Shown: one piece after another, positions 1 to 5,705 of the stretch | Position numbering within the stretch: position 1 is the stretch's first letter | Layout of the letters: each line of letters begins with the position of its first letter | From: Chitinophaga pinensis | Lineage (GTDB): Bacteria; Bacteroidota; Bacteroidia; UKL13-3 | Reading direction: 5' to 3' | Assembly: GCA_943323675.2 (NCBI GenBank) | Contig: CALPIR020000130.1 | Span: 1 to 6,595 of the forward strand | Length of the DNA stretch: 6,595 nt | The notes under the pieces: model-generated | Seen by the model: the letters and a program-made list of their open reading frames with translations, nothing else | The model's database searches: none | What the model was told of the DNA's origin: nothing | Translations under genes and position numbers: made by a program

Positions 1-520
1 CAACAGCATTACAAATAACTTCTAATTTTTGCTCGCGAATACTGATTGAATTCGCCATGATTATTTTAATATAAGGAGCAACAACAACAACTTTTTTACC
101 CAGAAAATTGAACCACCTATCTAAATATTTATATAGTATAAATAGTCGATTGCCCGCTTTAAAATTAAAAGATAAGGGTGTTGGAGTTAAATTAAAAGAG
201 GAGTGTAATGTGGTGATTAGGGTTGATGATGATATTAAGCAAACTAGCCAAACATAAATAGCTGATAAACCAAATGTGTGATTGTGAACCAAGTCGAATT
301 TTTTAACCAGTTTAATGTTATTGTATAAGTTAAATAAAAGGCTTCCAGTATTTTGATGGTATTTAATGTTAGTTTTAAATACATCAGAATTAATGGGAGG
401 TTGGTAAAGAAAAAGAATTTCAGCATTGTGGCCTTTTAAGGATAGTTCCTCTGCAAGCTTAATAACTACTTGCTCTACTCCACCAATAACTGGGGTTCTA
501 AGAATAAACAGTATTTTCAT
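1..520 (-). CDS. GT4-family glycosyltransferase, N-terminal part (gene runs off left edge)
   Basis: Reading from ATG at 520 down to base 1 gives 173 uninterrupted codons with no stop, so the gene is cut by the window edge. The start MKILFILRTPVIGGVEQVV is the usual opening of the acceptor-binding Rossmann domain of GT4 (group 1, GT-B fold) transferases, with a beta strand followed by the glycine-rich GGVE loop (residues 13-16). Further on are FDLVHNHTFG (about residues 75-84), the 'D-V/L-x-H-x-H' strand of this family, and near the edge LEVICNAV (about 166-173), matching the 'I-x-N-G-V' linker that leads into the nucleotide-sugar-binding domain. That second domain, with its EX7E motif, lies outside the window, so donor and acceptor cannot be guessed. 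The protein should be cytoplasmic or peripheral at the inner membrane. It is transcribed divergently from the polymerase operon and probably serves the same polysaccharide. No Shine-Dalgarno precedes the ATG (upstream ATTATTTAAAA), which is common in Bacteroidota. Confidence 0.88.
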   Translation of the reverse strand, partial: MKILFILRTPVIGGVEQVVIKLAEELSLKGHNAEILFLYQPPINSDVFKTNIKYHQNTGSLLFNLYNNIKLVKKFDLVHNHTFGLSAIYVWLVCLISSSTLITTLHSSFNLTPTPLSFNFKAGNRLFILYKYLDRWFNFLGKKVVVVAPYIKIIMANSISIREQKLEVICNAV

Positions 521-542
521 TTTTAAATAATACAATCATCAA

Positions 543-575
543 CAAACATAGGTTCTTTATTGATATTAATTCAAG
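543..575 (-). promoter_or_regulatory. Putative Bacteroidota-type promoter for the divergent glycosyltransferase
   Basis: On the minus strand TATGTTTG (543-550) matches the Bacteroidota -7 consensus TAnnTTTG at every fixed position. CTTG (572-575), containing the -33 TTG core, lies 21 bases upstream, close to the usual spacing. Transcription would begin around 536-538, leaving a leader of about 17 bases before the ATG at 520. An imperfect inverted repeat, TTGA (560-563) and TCAA (571-574) around ATTAAT, lies in the spacer and touches the -33 element. It could be an operator, but it is short and may be chance in AT-rich DNA. The call rests on consensus matching only. Confidence 0.5.
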
Positions 576-603
576 TTTCAGCTGTTATTTCAACTAAGGA
601 TTG

Positions 604-635
604 TTTGAGTATATAGTATTCATTTATTACATTCG
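604..635 (+). promoter_or_regulatory. Weak candidate promoter for the polymerase operon
   Basis: TTTG at 604-607 is followed after 20 bases by TACATTCG at 628-635, which matches five of the six fixed positions of TAnnTTTG. Initiation would fall near 641, almost at the ATG at 643, giving a nearly leaderless transcript. This agrees with choosing the ATG at 643 over the TTG at 601, which would lie upstream of the transcription start. The match is imperfect and such matches occur by chance in AT-rich DNA, so this is only a candidate. The real promoter of the plus-strand operon may lie elsewhere in 521-642. Confidence 0.22.
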
Positions 636-642
636 CTCATTA

Positions 643-1929
643 ATGATTCGCTTACTCATCATCATAGCAACGTTTTTTTATTTTTACACGCCCGAATTAG
701 TGTTTTTGCCTGTATCGCTTAGGGTTGTATTGGGGTGTATGGGTATAGCCTTGTTTATAACGGAGGAAACTTCGAAATTTCTTAAATACAATTCCGATAA
801 AATGATCAATATTGGATTGGTTAAAACAAGTTTAAGTTTTCTGGCAATTATTTTATCATCATTTGTTTTCGGCTTAATTAATGGTGTATTTGATGGTGCA
901 TTTGTTAACGGCTTGTTTGTTAAAATTGTTATGTTATTTGGGGCTTCTTATCTCATATTTAAACTTTTAAAATGGTCTAGAATTGAAATTTCACCCATTA
1001 CTCCACTTAATTTAATTGTTACGGTTACAACAATTCAATGTTTGGTGTCTGTTATGATGTTTGCGTCTCCAACAATTAAACTTTTTTTTGACAGCATTGT
1101 CAAGGCATCAGATAATCCAACAATGTTGAGTTTGCTCTCAAAAAATGTAACCTCATATAGGATTCTTGGTTTTGGAACTTCATTTTTTGGTGCAGGCCTT
1201 GAGGTTACCTTTTGCCTACTTACAATTGTTGCCCTTATTAGAGGTGGAGGACCAATAAGTAAATATACCTTTTGGTGGTATATGATTGCGTTTATAGTAA
1301 ATACCTCGGTAGGTATTTTAATGGCGCGAACTACTTTTATAGGCCTTGGAATTAGTTTAGCTTTTTTATTTTATCCATTTCACAAAAGTGAATCAGCAAA
1401 ACAATTTTCAAAGGTTATGCTGTTAATCTTGGTTGGGATGGCTGTTTTTGTGCTACTCAACCTGTCAAATCCTAACTATGGTGCACTTATGTTTGCATTT
1501 GAAGCACTTATTAACCTACAGTCTGGTAATGGACTTACTACGGATTCAAGCGAGGACTTGAAAACAATGTATTTATGGCCTAATGAATTTAGAACTTATC
1601 TATTGGGTAATGGGTTGATGAATGACCCTGTGAGCCCTGGTCAATATTATATGGGTACAGATGTTGGTTATTTAAGGTTGATTTATTTTGGCGGAATCCC
1701 CTTTGCTATACTTTGGTTTTGGGTGCAATTAAACCTGCTACTTAATACGGTAAAAAATATGCCAAACATCAGCAGTATTTATTTGCCACTATCTTTTGCT
1801 GTTACCTTTTTTCTTTTAGTTGCCAATGGAAAAGGATTGTCAGATTATTTCCCGCATTTGATTTTTATTTATTGCGCATCTTTTTTTGTGCTAACCACCA
1901 ATGAAAATAGGGAGGTAGTTAATGCTTAA
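643..1929 (+). CDS. wzy: Wzy-like oligosaccharide repeat-unit polymerase (polytopic inner-membrane protein)
   Basis: This 428-residue protein is very hydrophobic, with about eleven likely membrane segments (roughly residues 1-21, 22-40, 61-81, 86-111, 117-143, 183-200, 210-226, 230-246, 258-274, 345-366, 378-395 and 404-420, some uncertain). A large polar loop at about 275-344 is the expected periplasmic loop. It ends in LLGNG (320-324) and MGTDVGYLRLIYFGG (337-351), the GNG and D-x-G-Y-x-R-x-x-x-x-x-G signature common in Wzy/O-antigen polymerase-like proteins. ARTTFIGLG (228-236) provides another typical conserved arginine. Wzy proteins join undecaprenyl-pyrophosphate-linked repeat units in the periplasm. 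A WaaL-type ligase is the main alternative, but I see no H[NSQ]xx[LIV]-like motif in the loop, and the glycosyltransferase neighbours favour a polymerase. The start is set at ATG 643: the in-frame TTG at 601 is possible but has AAGGA directly abutting it with no spacer, and an in-frame TAA sits at 595-597. The gene overlaps the next by 8 bases. Confidence 0.78.
   Translation: MIRLLIIIATFFYFYTPELVFLPVSLRVVLGCMGIALFITEETSKFLKYNSDKMINIGLVKTSLSFLAIILSSFVFGLINGVFDGAFVNGLFVKIVMLFGASYLIFKLLKWSRIEISPITPLNLIVTVTTIQCLVSVMMFASPTIKLFFDSIVKASDNPTMLSLLSKNVTSYRILGFGTSFFGAGLEVTFCLLTIVALIRGGGPISKYTFWWYMIAFIVNTSVGILMARTTFIGLGISLAFLFYPFHKSESAKQFSKVMLLILVGMAVFVLLNLSNPNYGALMFAFEALINLQSGNGLTTDSSEDLKTMYLWPNEFRTYLLGNGLMNDPVSPGQYYMGTDVGYLRLIYFGGIPFAILWFWVQLNLLLNTVKNMPNISSIYLPLSFAVTFFLLVANGKGLSDYFPHLIFIYCASFFVLTTNENREVVNA
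1910..1915 (+). promoter_or_regulatory. Strong Shine-Dalgarno for the second operon gene
   Basis: GGGAGG lies inside the last codons of the polymerase gene and ends 6 bases before the ATG at 1922, an ideal distance. It fixes the start of the downstream transferase and suggests the two overlapping genes are independently initiated as well as coupled. Strong purine-rich sites like this are uncommon in Bacteroidota and stand out from the unmarked starts at 520, 4067 and 4872. Confidence 0.6.
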
Positions 1930-2986
1930 GACAGTTAGTGTAATTGTGCCTTGTTATAACGTGGGCGCCTTCGTTCGTAAAACAATACCAACTTTATTAA
2001 ATCAAACTTATCAGTGTTTAGAAATTATACTCATTGATGATGGTTCTACCGACAATACGTTTGAGGTATTAGAAGAACTTTCGTTCATAGATTCCCGTAT
2101 TCGTTTATTAAAGAATGACCATAACCTAGGACTCATAAAGACACTTAACAAGGCATTAAGCTTGTCAACAGGAGATTATGTTGCAAGATTTGATGCTGAT
2201 GATTATTTGACTCCAGATAGAATTAGCAATCAAATAAATGTGGTAGAGCAAGACCCTTCAGTTGATTTAGTTACCACTTTTTCTGATTATTATGATTACA
2301 AAGGCAGGTACCACAGTTTTGTTGAGACTTTTATGGGTACTGGAAATTTTTCAGCAACATTTATTGGTTTATTTGAAACACCGCTATTGCATGCTGGTTT
2401 GTTAATTAAGGCCAACATCATTAAACAAATTGGATATAATGAAAGTGAAATTGCTCATCACATAGAGGATTATGTACTTTTCATGAATCTACTCTGCAGC
2501 GGAAAAAAGTTAGTGGTACTAACCGAAAAACAAAACAGGTATCATTACACAAGAAACTTTACAAGTGTTTCAAACAAAAATAAAGAGTTGCAGAACGAGC
2601 ATGTAATTGCATACTCAGCTTTAATGTTAAAAGATATTTTAAATATTGAGCTAGATAATACAACCCATAGACAGATAGAACTAAGGAACTTTTCTGATTG
2701 GAGCTACGCAAATTTAGTTAAAGGCATATCCGCTTTAAAAGGCATTAAAAAAGAATATGTAGCTAAGTACAGCAATGAGATTTCCAATCAAGATAAAAAG
2801 GAAATACAAACCTGGGTAGCATTGCGGACATTAAAAATGATAGTAATTACCTTTTTACATGTCTCAATAATTGCAAAAGCATCTGTATTATATGTCTTAT
2901 TTAGAGAGATTGCTATATTTACCGAGTTAAGAGCATATAGGAGTATTTTTAATCGAGTTATAGGACAATTAAACAACCTCAGGTGA
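1922..2986 (+). CDS. GT2-family glycosyltransferase (GT-A fold) with hydrophobic C-terminal segment
   Basis: This 354-residue protein begins with a classic GT2 domain. VSVIVPCYN (5-13) is the first nucleotide-binding strand, LIDDGSTDNT (37-46) the nucleotide-contacting loop, NLGL (68-71) and STGDYVARFDADD (82-94) lead to the DxD-type metal/UDP-binding site (D91, D93, D94). HIEDYVLF (180-187) supplies the acidic ED pair that holds the likely catalytic base. GT2 enzymes of this type are inverting and use nucleotide sugars in the cytoplasm; the particular sugar cannot be read from the sequence. After the catalytic domain, residues about 306-333 are strongly hydrophobic (MIVITFLHVSIIAKASVLYV), perhaps a membrane-associated helix that keeps the enzyme near its lipid-linked substrate. 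The start overlaps the polymerase stop by 8 bases and is preceded by a strong GGGAGG site. The next gene follows after 7 bases, which supports a shared operon for surface polysaccharide assembly. Confidence 0.9.
   Translation: MLKTVSVIVPCYNVGAFVRKTIPTLLNQTYQCLEIILIDDGSTDNTFEVLEELSFIDSRIRLLKNDHNLGLIKTLNKALSLSTGDYVARFDADDYLTPDRISNQINVVEQDPSVDLVTTFSDYYDYKGRYHSFVETFMGTGNFSATFIGLFETPLLHAGLLIKANIIKQIGYNESEIAHHIEDYVLFMNLLCSGKKLVVLTEKQNRYHYTRNFTSVSNKNKELQNEHVIAYSALMLKDILNIELDNTTHRQIELRNFSDWSYANLVKGISALKGIKKEYVAKYSNEISNQDKKEIQTWVALRTLKMIVITFLHVSIIAKASVLYVLFREIAIFTELRAYRSIFNRVIGQLNNLR
2981..2985 (+). promoter_or_regulatory. Shine-Dalgarno overlapping a stop codon
   Basis: AGGTG at 2981-2985 overlaps the TGA stop (2984-2986) of the upstream transferase and ends 8 bases before the ATG at 2994. 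The position suits re-initiation by ribosomes finishing the upstream gene. The match to anti-Shine-Dalgarno is moderate. Confidence 0.4.
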
Positions 2987-2993
2987 AATTCTA

Positions 2994-4061
2994 ATGATTA
3001 ATTTATTAATAATAAATTCTACACTTCAGCGCTCGGGTGTTACAAACGTAATTTATAACCTTTGCAAATTTTTAGATAAAAGTAAGGTTAATATCACAAT
3101 TATAACTCTATCTAAAGAACCATCAGATTCAAGGATAACTGATTTCGAATCAATTGGTGTTAAAGTAGTTTGCTTCAATAAATCTCGACTATCTGGGATA
3201 GTTGTTGGTTATCAGCAGTCATTTAAGAACTTCTTGATTAATAGTCCACAAGATGTTGTCCATACATTTAGCTATAGAGGAACCGCCCTTGCATCAAAGT
3301 ATTTAAGGCAAATTAAAAGGGTAGTTACTTTAGAGGCTAACTTAAAAGATAACTACTCTGACACATATGGTAAAGCATTGGGCAGTTATATTGCATCAAA
3401 AGAATTAGCAGGATTTAAAACTGCAGATTGTAAAGTAGTTTGTTCTCAAACACTATTTAATCACTACCATTATTTGGCTCCTGATTTGGTGGTACAAAAC
3501 GGTGCTGATGAAACGGTATTTTACCCTGTTTCAGAAACGGAAAAGAAAGGACTCAGAGTTAAAAACAAACTTCCATTAGATAAAAAAATTTACATATCTG
3601 TAGGTAGCTTAATACCTAGAAAAGATCCGAATACAATTTTTAATGCATACTTATTGGCTAAGTTACCAAATTCCATATTGTTGTTTTTAGGCAGTGGCCC
3701 GCTTAATATGAACAACAATGGGAATGATAATGTGATATTTAAAGGAAACGTATTAAATGTAGACGAGTACCTTAAATGCGCTGATGTTTTCGTGTCGGCT
3801 TCGCATTCTGAGGGACTTCCCAATACGGTGCTTGAAGCAGCATTGTCAGGACTAACATGTGTAGTTTCCGATATACCACAACACCATGATGTATTTCATC
3901 ATTCGGAAGCAAATGGAGTTCACTTTTTTCCTGTAAAAGGTGAAAATAAATTAGCTCAATTGTTAACAGATATTGTTCCAAATAAGGTTAAATACGATTG
4001 TCAGACAGCAACTAATATGGCAATGCAGTATCTAAATTGTTACACTAATTTACTTAATTAA
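2994..4061 (+). CDS. GT4-family glycosyltransferase (GT-B fold)
   Basis: This complete 355-residue protein shows both halves of a GT4 enzyme. The N-terminal acceptor domain has MINLLIINSTLQRSGVTNVI, with the SGVTNVI loop at residues 14-20. The central linker QNGADETVFYP (168-178) is the 'NGvD...F.p' motif. The C-terminal donor domain starts with YISVGSLIPRKDP (200-212), where R209 and K210 are the usual phosphate-binding pair. The EX7E motif is intact as E273 and E281 in SEGLPNTVLEA (272-282), the hallmark of retaining GT4 enzymes that bind the donor nucleotide. The fold is complete, though the C-terminal tail is short. It should add one sugar with retention of configuration to the growing undecaprenyl-linked repeat unit; donor and linkage are unknown. 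It sits third in the plus-strand operon, 7 bases after one transferase and 5 bases before the next. It is a different protein from the divergent GT4 at the left edge, resembling it only at family level. Confidence 0.9.
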   Translation: MINLLIINSTLQRSGVTNVIYNLCKFLDKSKVNITIITLSKEPSDSRITDFESIGVKVVCFNKSRLSGIVVGYQQSFKNFLINSPQDVVHTFSYRGTALASKYLRQIKRVVTLEANLKDNYSDTYGKALGSYIASKELAGFKTADCKVVCSQTLFNHYHYLAPDLVVQNGADETVFYPVSETEKKGLRVKNKLPLDKKIYISVGSLIPRKDPNTIFNAYLLAKLPNSILLFLGSGPLNMNNNGNDNVIFKGNVLNVDEYLKCADVFVSASHSEGLPNTVLEAALSGLTCVVSDIPQHHDVFHHSEANGVHFFPVKGENKLAQLLTDIVPNKVKYDCQTATNMAMQYLNCYTNLLN

Positions 4062-4066
4062 ACAAA

Positions 4067-4870
4067 ATGAAAGTATTAGTATCTCTTGTAACCTACAATC
4101 ATACTCCAGCCGAATTAGAGCAAATAATTCAACAACTATCAAATTCAATGGATGTTGCAGAGATCTTGCTGATAGATAATTCTGAAAAGAAAAAATTAAA
4201 CTCATTATTGGATTTTCCCAAAGTGAGTTATCATTTTGCGGGAAGTAACTTGGGATACGGAAAAGCGCATAACATAGGCATACATAAAAGTATCATCAAT
4301 AATGTGCCATACCATTTGGTTATTAATCCTGATATACTGGTAAATCAGGAAGTGATTAAAGAACTTGTTATATTTATGGACAACAATGCTAATGTAGGTC
4401 TTGTTATGCCTCAGATTAGATATAGAGACGATTCATTGCAATACCTTTGTAAGAAATTGCCGACACCTTTTGATTTAATAGGTAGACGTTTTATTCCGGG
4501 TCCATTAAAAAATATATTCCAAGAAGCATTAGATTCATACGAGTTAAAACATAAAGACTACAACCAACAAATGGATGTTCCTAATCTTTCAGGGTGTTTT
4601 ATGTTTATGCGAACAAGTGTATTGGCTAAAATAGGCGGGTTTGATGAGCGGTATTTTATGTATTTGGAAGACACTGATTTATGCAGAAGGATTGGTAGCG
4701 TTACCCGCACAGTATATTATCCTAAGGTTAATGTAATTCATGGTTATGCTAAAGATTCTTATAAGAGTTTTAAACTATTGAAGTATCACATACAATCTGC
4801 TATAGCTTATTTTAATAAATGGGGGTGGTTTTTCGACCAATACCGTACGCAAAAAAATAAAGATATTTAG
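4067..4870 (+). CDS. GT2-family glycosyltransferase, rhamnosyltransferase-like (WbbL type)
   Basis: This 267-residue protein has the layout of the GT2 subgroup that includes the WbbL/RfbF rhamnosyltransferases. In order it shows VSLVTYNH (5-12), LLIDNS (34-39), SNLGYGKAHNIG (60-71), VINPDI (85-90, in place of a DxD), LSGCFMFMR and GGFDERYFMYLEDTDLCRR (190-208). The E201-D202 pair with D204 marks the likely catalytic base region, and VIHGYA followed by SYKS matches the conserved histidine segment near the end. The subgroup typically uses dTDP-L-rhamnose, but other deoxy-sugar donors occur, so rhamnose is a family-based guess. No rmlABCD genes are present here to confirm it. The protein has no clear membrane segment and should act at the cytoplasmic face of the inner membrane. 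No Shine-Dalgarno is visible upstream (TTAATTAAACAAA), so translation may depend on the upstream gene only 5 bases away. Confidence 0.88.
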   Translation: MKVLVSLVTYNHTPAELEQIIQQLSNSMDVAEILLIDNSEKKKLNSLLDFPKVSYHFAGSNLGYGKAHNIGIHKSIINNVPYHLVINPDILVNQEVIKELVIFMDNNANVGLVMPQIRYRDDSLQYLCKKLPTPFDLIGRRFIPGPLKNIFQEALDSYELKHKDYNQQMDVPNLSGCFMFMRTSVLAKIGGFDERYFMYLEDTDLCRRIGSVTRTVYYPKVNVIHGYAKDSYKSFKLLKYHIQSAIAYFNKWGWFFDQYRTQKNKDI

Positions 4871-4871
4871 T

Positions 4872-5621
4872 GTGATTCAAATAACCATCATAACAGTTGT
4901 GTTAGATAATATGGCCTTTATTAAAGATGCCATAGAAAGTGTGGTGTGCCAAAAAAATGCCAACATTCAATACATTATTATTGATGGAGGATCTAATGAT
5001 GGCAGTTTAGAAATAATAAATTCTTATGGCGATAAAATTTCAATAGTTATTAGCGAACCCGATGAAGGTATTTATGATGCCATGAACAAAGGACTTGCTC
5101 TTGCAACTGGCGATATCATTGGGTTTTTAAATGCAGACGATTTTTACGCCCATAGCCAAGTTATTGAAAAAGTAGTAGCGCGTTTTAATAAAGAGCAATG
5201 TGATGCATTGTATGCCGATTTGGATTATGTGAGCAGAACAGATAAAAATAAAATTGTTCGCAAATGGCGATCAGGTATTTTCGCTAAAAATCGATTTGTA
5301 AAAGGATGGATGCCGCCTCATCCCACATTTTTTGTACGTAAAGAAGTTTATCAAAAACTGGGTGGTTTTAATAAACAACTACACATGGCTGCCGATTACG
5401 AATTGATGTTGCGCTTTTGCTACTTTAATAATATAAAAGTTACGTATTTGCCAGAGGTTATCATAAAGATGCGCCTTGGTGGTCAAAGTAATAGGAGCTT
5501 TAAAAATAGGGTTAAAGCCAATATACAAGACCGTAATGCTTGGGTGATGAATGGAGTTAATCCCAAATGGTACACACTTTTACTAAAGCCACTTTCTAAA
5601 ATAAAGCAATACTTTTTGTAA
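4872..5621 (+). CDS. GT2-family glycosyltransferase, WfgS-like
   Basis: This 249-residue protein matches the compact WfgS/WcaE-type GT2 group. It has ITIITVVLDN (4-13), IIIDGGSNDGS (35-45), SEPDEGIYDAMNKGLALATGD (61-81), GFLNADD (84-90, the metal-binding DD), HPTFFVRKEVYQKLGGFN (about 150-167) and MAADYELMLR (172-181), where D175 and E177 lie in the catalytic-base region. Such enzymes are common near the end of O-antigen and exopolysaccharide operons and transfer one sugar in an inverting reaction; the sugar is not predictable. Translation starts at GTG 4872, one base after the TAG of the preceding gene, with no Shine-Dalgarno, so coupling to the upstream gene is likely. No nearby in-frame ATG would keep the first beta strand, which supports the GTG. 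It is the last gene of the polysaccharide run; an 84-base gap follows. Confidence 0.88.
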   Translation: MIQITIITVVLDNMAFIKDAIESVVCQKNANIQYIIIDGGSNDGSLEIINSYGDKISIVISEPDEGIYDAMNKGLALATGDIIGFLNADDFYAHSQVIEKVVARFNKEQCDALYADLDYVSRTDKNKIVRKWRSGIFAKNRFVKGWMPPHPTFFVRKEVYQKLGGFNKQLHMAADYELMLRFCYFNNIKVTYLPEVIIKMRLGGQSNRSFKNRVKANIQDRNAWVMNGVNPKWYTLLLKPLSKIKQYFL

Positions 5622-5647
5622 TCGATTTTTTACTGCCATGTTTAGTC

Positions 5648-5674
5648 TATAATGTGTAAATTAGCCGCATTATA
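5648..5674. repeat. Short inverted repeat in the gap before the secreted protein gene
   Basis: TATAATG (5648-5654) and CATTATA (5668-5674) are perfect 7-base inverted arms around a 13-base spacer. The arms are AT-rich, no U-tract follows directly, and the pairing does not extend outward, so it is a poor intrinsic terminator. It could be an operator or leader hairpin for the gene starting at 5706, or chance. The rest of the 5622-5705 gap shows an AT-rich stretch with ACTATTTG (5674-5681), a weak echo of the Bacteroidota -7 box without a clear -33 partner. Confidence 0.3.
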
Positions 5675-5705
5675 CTATTTGTAAGAAAAAAGTCGTTTAG
5701 CACAT

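Noticed and set aside
79..90. Four CAA repeats (GTT repeats in the minus-strand gene)
   Set aside because: Only four units of a triplet, encoding VVVV in a beta strand of the GT4 fold. Changes would stay in frame, so it is not a switch, and it is too short for a meaningful repeat.
244..426. Short minus-strand reading frame of 60 codons
   Set aside because: It lies inside the divergent GT4 gene in another frame, and the GT4 frame shows clear family motifs on both sides.
2788..2976. Minus-strand reading frame opposite the end of the first GT2 gene
   Set aside because: Shadow of the GT2 C-terminal coding region, with no motif or start signal of its own.
3590..3981. Two minus-strand reading frames opposite the GT4 gene
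   Set aside because: They oppose the donor-binding domain with its intact EX7E motif; no independent evidence of coding.
643..5621. A novel defence or mobile system hidden in the locus
   Set aside because: Every gene matches a known polysaccharide-assembly family with intact motifs, and there are no transposase, integrase, direct-repeat boundaries or nuclease-like genes.
5610..5640. Possible terminator after the last glycosyltransferase (T-rich run near 5625-5631)
   Set aside because: There is a T-run after ATCGA but no GC-rich stem before it; only very weak pairing (GTAA/TTAC) is visible.
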